From positions 1 through 64,000 of the forward strand of contig CAXXLC010000005.1 in assembly GCA_963677345.2 (NCBI GenBank): 64,000 bases of DNA, in the 5' to 3' direction. The position numbers and the translations under genes are program-made. Positions within the stretch are counted from its first letter, which is position 1. Each line of letters begins with the position of its first letter. The notes beneath the pieces are model-generated. The model did not search any database. It was given only the letters and a program-made list of their open reading frames with translations, and had not been told where the DNA came from. Below, one piece after another: positions 1 to 7,699 of the stretch. This DNA is from Saccharicrinis sp963677345. GTDB lineage: Bacteria > Bacteroidota > Bacteroidia > Bacteroidales > Marinilabiliaceae.

Positions 1-2
1 TA

Positions 3-22
3 CGTCCTGAAAGGACAACTCA
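3..22 (+). repeat. REP-like palindromic repeat, copy 1
   Basis: A 20-bp unit with a short palindrome (GTCCT-GAA-AGGAC) followed by AACTCA. Identical copies lie at 3731-3750 and 3810-3829, and an inverted copy with one mismatch at 3851-3870. The form resembles REP elements mobilised by RAYT transposases, but no transposase is seen here. Confidence 0.6.
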
Positions 23-300
23 AAAATATTGGTCTACAGTTGAAAGTTAAAAGTTGAAAGTCCAGGTTTTCTGCTGCATATATCCTTACGGAGGGGTACT
101 ATTACTAGCTCTTAGCTCTTAGTTCTTAGGCCATATTGTTTCAGGTTGCAACATTTGCGCAGCAAATATTAATTCGTGTTAATTAACAATATAATTTAAT
201 ATTATATGGTATTGTAGAACTCCTTCGTTGTTTCGCCAACCAATATTAATTCATAATAATTCGTTGTTAAAAATATTCGTGGTAATTAGTGTTAATTAGA

Positions 301-470
301 TGACAAAAAAAACATTTGCGCAGCAATAAATAATCTGAAGACTATTGGTGAGTTGTTAAATTGTCGAGTTGTTGAGTTGATGAAAGACCTGACAGCGTTT
401 CGTAAGCAAGCTGTAAATTAAACCTGTCAGCGTCTATATAGTAGTTCCTGGTTCTTAGTTCTTAGCTCCC
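301..470. repeat. duplicated noncoding block A, copy 1
   Basis: About 170 bp that recur almost unchanged at about 4204-4385. The shared core includes AATAATCTGA, the GACCTGACAGCG...AACCTGTCAGCG pair (a CTGACAG/CTGTCAG inverted repeat at about 391-432), and GTCTATATAGTAGTTCCTGG. The conservation is high for noncoding DNA, which suggests recent duplication or a dispersed repeat family. Confidence 0.75.
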
Positions 471-545
471 AGGCGTTAGGCCATAGTGTTTCAAATTGCA
501 ACATTTGCGCAGCAAATAACAATTCGTGAAATTCGCATTTACCGG

Positions 546-690
546 AGCTGTAAATCAGCTTCTCCCCTTTGGGGAGAATGAGAGGGGCTTTTAATTCTCC
601 CCCAATCGGAGGAGTTAGAGGGGGGGTTATTGAATATCAGGCCGGGAGGCCTTGATTTATAAGACATAGCAAGACGCTATGCCTAACAAA
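546..690. repeat. duplicated noncoding block B, copy 1
   Basis: This block begins GCTGTAAATCAGCTTCTCCC, contains a CTCCCCTTTGGGGAG palindrome and CAGGCCGGGAGGCCTTGA, and ends with GACGCTATGCCTAACAAAGG. It recurs at about 3297-3442 with few differences, so blocks A and B plus the strings between them look like pieces of one larger duplication. Confidence 0.7.
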
Positions 691-1167
691 GGGGAACTAA
701 TTTTCTTTCGAGAGAAGGAATCTAAGTGTTGTAATGTAATGCTGTTAAATTAAAATGTTTCTCTTCCAAAGGCAACAACTAAGCGTGCTGTAAATCATTT
801 CTCCTCCTTCCGAAGGAGGAGTACCCGAAGTATGAGGGGGAGGTGGTTTAAAACTCAACATACAATCTTTTTTTCTCGATTCTTAAACAAAGTCCTAATT
901 GATTTCAGATCATCTAGTGCCTGGTACTCAGCTCGCAGAGTAAACAAAATTTCAGAATGAAAACCAAAAATCCGTAAGAATTTGTCTTTGCGTCCTTAGC
1001 TTTAAGGAGTTTTAAATCTTTATTTTAAAAGTTATTTCAGGGTTTTGCGGACTTTGCGAGGAAAAATAGAAGTCAAAAAGTCAAAAGTTGAAAGTGCCGG
1101 TTTTCTGATACATATATCCTATCTAAAGATTTATACTTTTTGCTTTTTTGCTCAAGCCGCAAGGGCT

Positions 1168-1199
1168 TTTACTTTTTTTCTACAGTCAAAAAAAGTAAA
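1168..1199. repeat. AT-rich perfect hairpin
   Basis: The arms TTTACTTTTTTT (1168-1179) and AAAAAAAGTAAA (1188-1199) are perfectly complementary over 12 bp with an 8-nt loop. It could end transcription on either strand, or form one half of a structured repeat together with the hairpin at 1248-1321. Confidence 0.6.
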
Positions 1200-1247
1200 C
1201 AAAAAAGTCCGCCGGCTGCACCTTGCGAGCTCATAAAAAACTACGTC

Positions 1248-1321
1248 ATTTAGATTAAAATCGCTGAACTCGCCCTTCGTGCCTACGGGCTTCAAACAGC
1301 ACCGATTTTTTTAATCTAAAT
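1248..1321. repeat. long inverted repeat enclosing a GC-rich core
   Basis: The left arm ATTTAGATTAAAATCG (1248-1263) pairs with 1303-1321, the only difference being three extra T. The enclosed core contains GCCC...GGGC. With the neighbouring hairpin this looks like a structured dispersed element of the kind common in intergenic DNA of this phylum. No flanking target-site duplication was established. Confidence 0.5.
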
Positions 1322-1592
1322 TTCCTTGTTTTATGGCTCACCAGCTGATGCCGGGGCTTCCGTGCTTAAGAGGTGTACTGTTTTTGATTAGGGATTAAGG
1401 ATTAGGCCAAAGTGTTTTAGGTTGCAACATTTGCGCAGCAAATAATAATTCGTGTAATTAGCTGTAATTAGTTGCAATTCGCATTCAAAATAATTCGCAT
1501 TAATTAGCGTTAATTAGATGACAAAAAAATACCTGTCTGCTTGTTCAACAGACAGGTAAGTTGTATGTACTTGATCAAATAATCGATGGTGA

Positions 1593-2260
1593 TTAAGGCA
1601 TTATTAGCGACCCTACATAAACAGAGTTACTCACGCAGTTGCTGTTATCGGTTGCAGCGCTTGCAATATAACAATGCACTTCAGTACCGGCAGGGGCATA
1701 AGGTAATCCTATTTCACCCGTAAGGTCACTTCTGATATAGGTGTTGAGCGAATAACAGGGGTCGAATCCATTTGCCAGTGCCACCAATATAATATTGTCA
1801 TTCATCCTGACTTTTAAAGTTGGATTCTTTTCCGGATCATCCTTGCTGCCTACCTCTTGGCTCCAGTTAAAAAACCACAGCATTTTCATTCAAATCTACA
1901 GAACATCTTTGTGGTTGTTGCAAACTACCTTTTGCAATCCTAAAATTTGGATAATCAATACCAAAAGACGGATATTCGCCTATGATTGAATAGTTCATAA
2001 TTTCGGACATAGCAGCATTTTTTGCCGTTTTTTTATCTTCCATCTTTCTATATCCTACTTGTATGATCGGGAATATTGTTTGAACAAATCCTGCTGCATA
2101 CTGAAATTTGGCCCGATGAATAAATCTGTTTCTCTGATGATTTACGTTGGCCTGTGTTAGGCCTGGCTTTCATGTAGTTGATTCCTTTCCATGAGCTACC
2201 TACTAAATTACCAACTCTACCGTGGAAACTTCCAAATGCTCCGTTATCATATGTTCCCAT
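1593..2260 (-). pseudogene. DUF6266 family protein, broken by two frameshifts
   Basis: The first frame starts MGTYDNGAFGSFHGRVGNLV and continues GSSWKGINYMKARP, the characteristic N-terminus of DUF6266 proteins. The last frame ends with VHCYIAS...VSNSVYVGS, the usual C-terminus. The middle (residues such as AKFQYAAGFVQ and SEIMNYSIIGEYPS) is intact in a third frame between about 2118 and 1875. Restoring the frame needs removal of one T near 2119-2125 and one T in a six-base run at 1869-1874, giving 221 codons, close to the usual DUF6266 length. The function of DUF6266 is unknown. The gene lies isolated in repeat-rich DNA, so it is either decayed or affected by sequence error. Confidence 0.8.
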
Positions 2261-2308
2261 TGACTTTTAATTTTTATGGTTTTAAGTTTTAATAATATTT
2301 CTCTTAGG

Positions 2309-2355
2309 TCTTAGCTCTCAGCTCTCAGCTCTCAGCTCTTAGTTCTTAGGTCTTA
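2309..2355. repeat. short tandem AGCTCTC/AGCTCTTAG repeats
   Basis: A run of 7-9 bp units of the form AGCTCTCAGCTCTCAGCTCT, upstream of the DUF6266 remnant. It belongs to the same string family seen near 115, 450, 3175, 4030 and 4360. Confidence 0.6.
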
Positions 2356-2710
2356 GCCTTCAGTTTCGGTAAATTTTATCTCTGCATGAAAAAAGTCACT
2401 TTATAAACTTTATGAACTTTCAACTTTCGACTTTTGACTTTCGACTTCCAACTAATTGTTTAATACTAAATTATGCTGAAAAGCAATATAAAAAAATTAC
2501 TAAAATATTACTGTAACTTTTTTTAGCCGTAAAACACTGATTTATTGAATATTAAAATTTTAGACCCATTAAAAAATATACACCCAGCGCGTTATCTGAT
2601 GCCCTATATTCCGGAAAATCGCAAAAAACACCAAAAATATTCCAGGATTTTGCTGTTTTTGAGCAAAATGATTCAACAAAAAGGTCATTTTAACACATTT
2701 TGATTCCATG

Positions 2711-2974
2711 TCTGTACAACTTCTATACAACTTCTATACAGTTTCTGTACAACTTCTGTACAACTTCTATACAAAACGTATACAACTGCTATGAGAAGTG
2801 TACGCCCCTGCTGCGCAACTGCTATGCAATTTTCCACAGGCTCTACACAGACTCTACACAGGTTCTATACCATGGTTTGCGAACAACCTGCGTAAAACCT
2901 GTATACAATCCGTGGAGTTTTGTGGAGCTGAGTCGGAGCTAAGTCATAACAGACCCGGAGCTGAGTCACAAACA
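2711..2974. repeat. degenerate tandem repeat with 11-bp period
   Basis: The stretch can be written as consecutive 11-mers: TCTGTACAACT, TCTATACAACT, TCTATACAGTT, TCTGTACAACT, TCTGTACAACT, TCTATACAAAA, CGTATACAACT and so on. The register holds for about 24 units, becoming less similar towards 2970, where GGAGCTGAGTC recurs with the same spacing. Since 11 is not a multiple of 3, the overlapping open frames of 80 and 102 codons change reading phase each unit and are probably not genes. A related array lies at 29452-29582. Confidence 0.75.
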
Positions 2975-3296
2975 CTTGCACCGGCATCAACAATAACTTA
3001 CCATTTTACCGGCCATAAATTTGTTTTTTTACCTCCTCAAACTACCGGCCATTATGTTAATGTGAAAATAGTAACATCAGAGTCGGATGTAGATGTTAGT
3101 TCTTAGTTAAAAGTCAAAAGTTGAAAGTCTTGGTTTCCTGCTACACATATTCTTACAATTGGTACTATTACTAGCTCTTAGTTTTTAGTTCTTAGCTCCT
3201 AGGTAACTCGTACCTTTTCATTTACCCTGTATTCACTTGTTTACTGCAGTCTTCAGTTGGCATCTTTTTAACTCCGTTAGTAAAAGAAAATACCTA

Positions 3297-3442
3297 GCTG
3301 TAAATCAGCTTCTCCCCTTTGGGGAGAATGAGAGGGGCTTTTAATCCTCCCCCAATCGGGGGAGTTAGAGGGGGCTTTTAACATCAGGCCGGGAGGCCTT
3401 GATTTATAAGATATAGCGAGACGCTATGCCTAACAAAGGGGA
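3297..3442. repeat. duplicated noncoding block B, copy 2
   Basis: Nearly identical to 546-690, and followed, like the first copy, by a GCTCGCAGAG(C/T)AAACAAAAT segment (about 932 and 3446). This shows that the duplication extends over several hundred bases. Confidence 0.7.
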
Positions 3443-3730
3443 TTAGCTCGCAGAGCAAACAAAATTTCACAATGAAAACCAAAATCCGTAAGGATTTGTC
3501 TTTGCGCTCTTAGCTTTAAGAAGTTTGAATCTTGAATCTTTATTTAAATAGTGAACTCCGGTTTTGCGGTCTTTGCGTGAAAAAAAGTCATACGTCATAT
3601 GTCATAAGTTATAAGTTGAAAATTTCGGTTTGCTGCTATAGGTTGACGCAAGTTTGCAAAGATGCTAAGTGAAGACTGTGGACTGAAGAGAGCTGCCTGC
3701 TGACAATAAAGTATTTTCATGGTAATTACA

Positions 3731-3750
3731 CGTCCTGAAAGGACAACTCA
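3731..3750 (+). repeat. REP-like palindromic repeat, copy 2
   Basis: Identical to the unit at 3-22. A separate GC-containing hairpin follows at 3757-3785: CCCAATGC pairs with GCATTGGG and is followed by TTTTT, a terminator-like shape, although no gene precedes it. Confidence 0.6.
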
Positions 3751-3809
3751 TTTCAGCCCAATGCAAAACGAAGTGACGCATTGGGTTTTTGATTGACAGA
3801 AATGATAAG

Positions 3810-3870
3810 CGTCCTGAAAGGACAACTCAAAAATGTTTGTTTGAATACATTGAGCTGTCCTTTCAGGACG
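3810..3870. repeat. inverted pair of REP-like repeats
   Basis: A direct copy at 3810-3829 faces an inverted copy at 3851-3870 across a 20-nt spacer. The arms pair over about 22 bp with one mismatch, giving a large cruciform-capable structure with smaller palindromes inside each arm. This is the arrangement called BIME in other bacteria. GGGCTTACAGCCC near 3925 is another short palindrome. Confidence 0.65.
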
Positions 3871-4203
3871 CAGATTAACACGACGTATTATTATTCCCAA
3901 GGCGTTGCCATGGGCTAAATTGAGCTGGGCTTACAGCCCGGGATTTTCAGCCCCCTATAACTCCAGCAAATGGGGAAGGACGGATATACAGCTCCGGTAT
4001 ATTGTCTTAGTGTAGGCGAAGAAAGTTCTTAGTTGCTTGCTCTTAGTTCTTAGCTCCTAGGCATTAGGCCATAGTATTTCAGGTTGCACCATTTGCGCAG
4101 CAAATATTAATTCGTGAAATTGGTTGTAATTCATATTTATTCGCATTCAAAATAATTCGTGAAATTGGTGGATAAAAGAATTCGTGATAATTAGTGTTAA
4201 TTC

Positions 4204-4385
4204 GATGACCAAAAAACTATTGCGAAGCAATAAATAATCTGATGACTATTGGTGAGGTATTAAATTATCGAGTTGTTGAGTTGATGAAAGACCTGACAGC
4301 GTTTCGTAAGCAAGCTGTAAATTAAACCTGTCAGCGTCTATATAGTAGTTCCTGGTTCTTAGTTGCTAGTTCTTAGCTCTTAGGC
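4204..4385. repeat. duplicated noncoding block A, copy 2
   Basis: Matches 301-470 over almost its whole length with scattered substitutions (for example TTGCGAAGCAAT instead of TTTGCGCAGCAAT). Confidence 0.75.
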
Positions 4386-4566
4386 TTTAGGCCATATTGT
4401 TGCAGGTTGAAAAATTTGCGCAGCAAATATTAATTCGTGATAATTAGCTATAATTAGATACAATTCGCATTCAAAATAATTCGTGATAATTGGCGTTAAT
4501 TAGATGACCAAAAAAACATTGCGCAGCAATAAATAATCTGATGACTATTAGTTAGTTGTTAAATCG

Positions 4567-4622
4567 TTGAGTTGTTGAGTTGTCGAGTTGTCGAGTTGTT
4601 GAGCTGTCGAGTTGTTGAGTTG
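4567..4622. repeat. 8-bp tandem repeat TYGAGTTG, seven units
   Basis: Seven consecutive 8-mers alternate TTGAGTTG and TCGAGTTG with a single C change in the fifth. A shorter version of the same string lies near 366-385. Confidence 0.75.
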
Positions 4623-4833
4623 ATAAATTGATGTAACAGAATCCTGAAATAACATGGAGGTGGTACTATGCTTGCAGGAATAGTAGGTTATCAATCCTCC
4701 CCTTCGGGGAGTTACAAGGGCTCAAAAAAAAGGGCAGACCCAAACAGATCTGCCCCCACTCACACAACTAAACCTTTAATCTATGTTCCCACCACGGAGT
4801 AGTTGTAATATAGAAAATACATTTAGCTTTTCA

Positions 4834-5445
4834 TCATTTATCTTCATCAAAACCAGTATAACGGTAACCTGACATTTTCATATAGGTAAACCCATAATTA
4901 TCATCACTAAACATCACGTAAGCAACAATACTATCAGCAGCTGCACCTCTTGGAGTAGTTGCTGCACCTTCCAATACTTTACCTCCTATAACAGTAATAT
5001 CACAGGGTTCATAAGAAGTATTAGCAGTTGTACTACAACTAAAAGATTTGGCATCATAATCAACATCAACCTTTAATTTGTAATCCCAAAATGACGCATC
5101 ATCCGAACTTGCTGGGTAATCACTAAACCACATAACATCATTAGTGTTAGCAGCTGTATTATATGTATAAACAGAAACTTTACCATTGCCATATACATCA
5201 TCCCATTCAAGGGCATTTAAATCATCTACTGATTTGGATGTCAAATTTGGATTTTCTGTCGAATAACCAAATAAATAAGAATATTCATCTAGACTTTGCT
5301 CAAAAGTAACTGTCCAGTGCCCAGCCATCTTTTCAACACTTGTTCCTCCTGGTTCTTCATCTGTTTCAATATCATCGCACGAAACAAAAACAAAAGAACT
5401 AACAAATACTGATAATAGTATTAAAATATAATTTTTCATAATCAT
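4834..5445 (-). CDS. SusE-position lipoprotein, lipid-binding-like family
   Basis: A 203-residue secreted lipoprotein. The N-terminus is hydrophobic and ends in VSCDD, so the lipid-anchored cysteine is Cys23, or Cys21 if the second methionine is used. The mature part has GHWTVTFEQS near residue 43 and ends with SGYRYTGF, features I associate with the small lipid-binding-like lipoproteins at the end of SusC/SusD operons. It is probably a surface-exposed accessory of the SusCD transporter encoded upstream. It lies 3 bp behind the frame-restored end of the preceding lipoprotein gene, so it is the last gene of the operon. Ligand unknown. Confidence 0.65.
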   Translation of the reverse strand: MIMKNYILILLSVFVSSFVFVSCDDIETDEEPGGTSVEKMAGHWTVTFEQSLDEYSYLFGYSTENPNLTSKSVDDLNALEWDDVYGNGKVSVYTYNTAANTNDVMWFSDYPASSDDASFWDYKLKVDVDYDAKSFSCSTTANTSYEPCDITVIGGKVLEGAATTPRGAAADSIVAYVMFSDDNYGFTYMKMSGYRYTGFDEDK

Positions 5446-5448
5446 TTA

Positions 5449-6170
5449 CTATTTTTTAGTTAATGTAATATAAAATGTCATCACACCTTGCATATGACAC
5501 TTCATAATAAATTTCACCAGTTGAAGGATCATACTTTCCCATTTTCAAAACTATCAATAGAATCTCCCCAACCTTCTAAATCTGCACTTGTAGCAGTAAT
5601 TGTATTATCAGTCGCGAGACTAAAACTACCAACCATCGCATAATCAACACCATAACCAGCACGTTGATCATAAAAACCTGCAAAAAAGTCGCTAATGTAA
5701 AAATTTCCTGGTGATGTTTGAAGTACGGCAATATCATAACCATCAAAATTAGTAGTTGCAGCAGTAGTTCCATTATCATAATCACGATAAGTACCAACTT
5801 TAGCAGCCCAATACCCTGAAGCAATTGGAGAGTCAGTTGGGTCTGCAACCATAACTGTACGCGAATCTACAACAGAATACCCATCTGTATTTGTTATTTT
5901 ATATGACAAAACATAAATCCCTGGTGTAGTTACATCAACCTCTCCTGATACTACAACTTGATCAGTTACATCTTCACCTTGCATTTCAGCAACATATCCT
6001 GGTTCTACAAATTGCACATCCTTATCCCAAAACATAATACTTTCACCATTAAGCTCAAGTGATGCATAATAAGTTATCTTTGATGTATCCTGTGTACTAT
6101 CATCCTCACAAGAATAAAATCCTGCAAAGATCAAACACACAAATAAAGTATATATTATTTTTTTCATCAT
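5449..6170 (-). pseudogene. DUF5012-like SusE-position lipoprotein with frameshifted C-terminus
   Basis: As it stands, the open frame (5529-6170) gives 213 residues: a lipoprotein signal ending in FYSCEDD (Cys21), then an Ig-like segment containing VEPGYVAEMQGEDVT and TPGIYVLSYKITNTDG, typical of DUF5011/5012 proteins of SusCD loci. It stops at SFENGKV. Skipping one base near 5534-5540 restores KYDPSTGEIYYEVSYA, and skipping another near 5486-5492 restores GVMTFYITLTKK and a stop at 5449-5451, directly before the next gene. The corrected product has 239 residues. Both changes are single-base insertions. The protein probably sits on the outside of the outer membrane with SusC and SusD; whether the shortened form works is unclear. 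Confidence 0.65.
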
Positions 6171-6195
6171 CTATTTTTCTTATAAGTTAGAAACA

Positions 6196-7686
6196 TTAGT
6201 TAACATCCCACCAAACAGGTGTAGCACCATAATACCCACTTGCCTTTGGAGTATTCTTATTTAAATTACGCGCCTTTAAAGGATAATACATACGCTTCAA
6301 CAAGCTTGTTTGATCATCTAAACTACTTCTGTAATTTAAAATTAAATTACCAGGAGTATAAATTGTAGGATCTTCATAAATTTCCTTAGCAGTGTAAGTA
6401 CTAAGTTCTGGATATCCTGTGCGTCGAATCTCAGACCAAGCTTCCATATTGTCCATATAGAAAAGAGCGACCCATTTCTGCATTCCAATAAGCTTCAATT
6501 TATTTGAAGCATTATCCCAATTAGCATCGCCACTAGCCATAAAATTCGCAGAACCTTCAATACCTCTAGCTGAAAAGTCAGCTGCAACGGCTGTTTCATA
6601 GGCTATTTTAGCACCTGGAACATCATTTAAGAAACGGTATTTTACTTCAGCAATAAAGAACTGTAATTCTGCTTGAGTATAAATAAATGCAGGACGAGTA
6701 GCACCAGAACCATCAAATAATTCATAATTAACAACGCTCACATCTCCATTTTTCCAATCTCCGGCCCAATTTCCCAAATCTGTCTTAGCACCACAAAACT
6801 GACCTTCATAATCTCCCGTATTCTCAGAAACTTCTAAAGCATAACTAATTCGTGGATCATCCGTTGATTTCATATAAGAAACAATTGGATAAGCAGCACA
6901 ATGATTTCCTGTACCAAGAGCATAATAACTGGCATAAAAAGGACTTCTATTACCATCTTGATCATCATAAATATCCATTGTTACATCTCCACTAAAAAAT
7001 TCATTAGCTTGCACTAAAGACTCAATTTTACTTTGAACAGTATTATCGGCATCATACATCCTCAAATACATACGCAAACGAAGAGCATTAGCATAACCTT
7101 TCCATTGATCAATATCCTTATTAAAAATCATGTCTGTCATAGTCATATCATCAGAACTAGCGTCAAGTGCACTCTCCGCTGCATCCAATTCAGCTAAAAC
7201 ACCTTCATAAACATCTTTTCCTTCATCCCATAATGGTTGAGAATTGGCATTTAACGCATCTGAATATGGACAGTAGCTAGTATTATCAACCATTAATTGA
7301 AAAGCAAATGCACGCATAACAGTTGCAGCAAATAAGTCTGCAGTATTAGTTGTTTTACTTTTAATATCCTCAATATCTTGCAATGCTCCAGCATATAAGT
7401 TGCGATATGCATTGTCAATTGTTTGAGATGACTCTGAAATTGACAACTCTGCAAATCCATTAAATTGATTTGCCTCTGGCATTTGCTCAAAATATTGAGC
7501 AAAAAACCCAGCATAATTAAACATGATATCACATGAAGTTGCCACAATATAATTTTGAACTGCAGGAAACTCTAAATCCGTTGTGATAGCACTATTGCTT
7601 GGATAACTTGGATCATCATTAATATCTAGATCACATGAAGAAAACACCCAAGCCATTATAAATATATATACAATACTATTTTTCAT
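6196..7686 (-). CDS. SusD/RagB-like nutrient-binding lipoprotein
   Basis: A 496-residue outer-membrane lipoprotein with signal peptide and lipobox ending VFSSC (Cys18). The mature part has the SusD-like_2 pattern: FPAVQNYIVA and FNYAGFFAQYFEQM near residues 44-70, a helical TPR-like core, and a C-terminal region with NMEAWSEIRRTGYPEL, the usual end of this subfamily. SusD proteins form the lid over the SusC channel and bind the ligand at the cell surface. It follows susC by 13 bp and precedes two accessory lipoproteins. The SusD-like_2 subfamily is often linked to peptide or general nutrient uptake rather than starch, but the substrate cannot be read from the sequence, and no glycosidase is encoded nearby. 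Confidence 0.9.
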   Translation of the reverse strand: MKNSIVYIFIMAWVFSSCDLDINDDPSYPSNSAITTDLEFPAVQNYIVATSCDIMFNYAGFFAQYFEQMPEANQFNGFAELSISESSQTIDNAYRNLYAGALQDIEDIKSKTTNTADLFAATVMRAFAFQLMVDNTSYCPYSDALNANSQPLWDEGKDVYEGVLAELDAAESALDASSDDMTMTDMIFNKDIDQWKGYANALRLRMYLRMYDADNTVQSKIESLVQANEFFSGDVTMDIYDDQDGNRSPFYASYYALGTGNHCAAYPIVSYMKSTDDPRISYALEVSENTGDYEGQFCGAKTDLGNWAGDWKNGDVSVVNYELFDGSGATRPAFIYTQAELQFFIAEVKYRFLNDVPGAKIAYETAVAADFSARGIEGSANFMASGDANWDNASNKLKLIGMQKWVALFYMDNMEAWSEIRRTGYPELSTYTAKEIYEDPTIYTPGNLILNYRSSLDDQTSLLKRMYYPLKARNLNKNTPKASGYYGATPVWWDVN

Positions 7687-7699
7687 ATTTTGCTATAAA

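Larger units (their letters stand above)
1..1592. other. repeat-rich gene-free region
   Basis: I see no convincing gene here. The stretch is made of short recurring strings: variants of CTTAGCTCTTAG (about 110-130 and 440-470), CAACATTTGCGCAGCAAAT (about 150, 500, 1425), AATTCGTGTTAATTAG-type strings, and palindromes such as CTCCTCCTTCCGAAGGAGGAG-like DNA near 800-825. Several parts recur between 3100 and 4550. The 63-codon open frame at 1045-1236 runs through an AT-rich hairpin and is not believable as a gene. Confidence 0.7.
2261..4833. other. repeat-rich gene-free region
   Basis: Apart from the separately listed repeats I find no supportable gene. The stretch contains second copies of strings from the first kilobase, GTTAAAAGTCAAAAGTTGAA-type runs, REP-like units and 8-bp tandem repeats. 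The 102-codon open frame at 2798-3106 has no recognisable domain and overlaps the 11-bp array. Confidence 0.65.

Noticed and set aside
1045..1236. 63-codon open frame
   Set aside because: It crosses an AT-rich perfect hairpin and a dispersed repeat; no protein-like features.
2700..3106. Two overlapping open frames of 80 and 102 codons on the plus strand
   Set aside because: They run through the 11-bp repeat array in different phases, have no domain or signal, and the array explains the lack of stops.
3..3870. CRISPR array
   Set aside because: The four REP-like copies are irregularly spaced, partly inverted and palindromic; no cas genes are present.
1..4830. Insertion sequence or prophage
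   Set aside because: No transposase, integrase or phage gene, and no clear terminal inverted repeats with target duplications were found.
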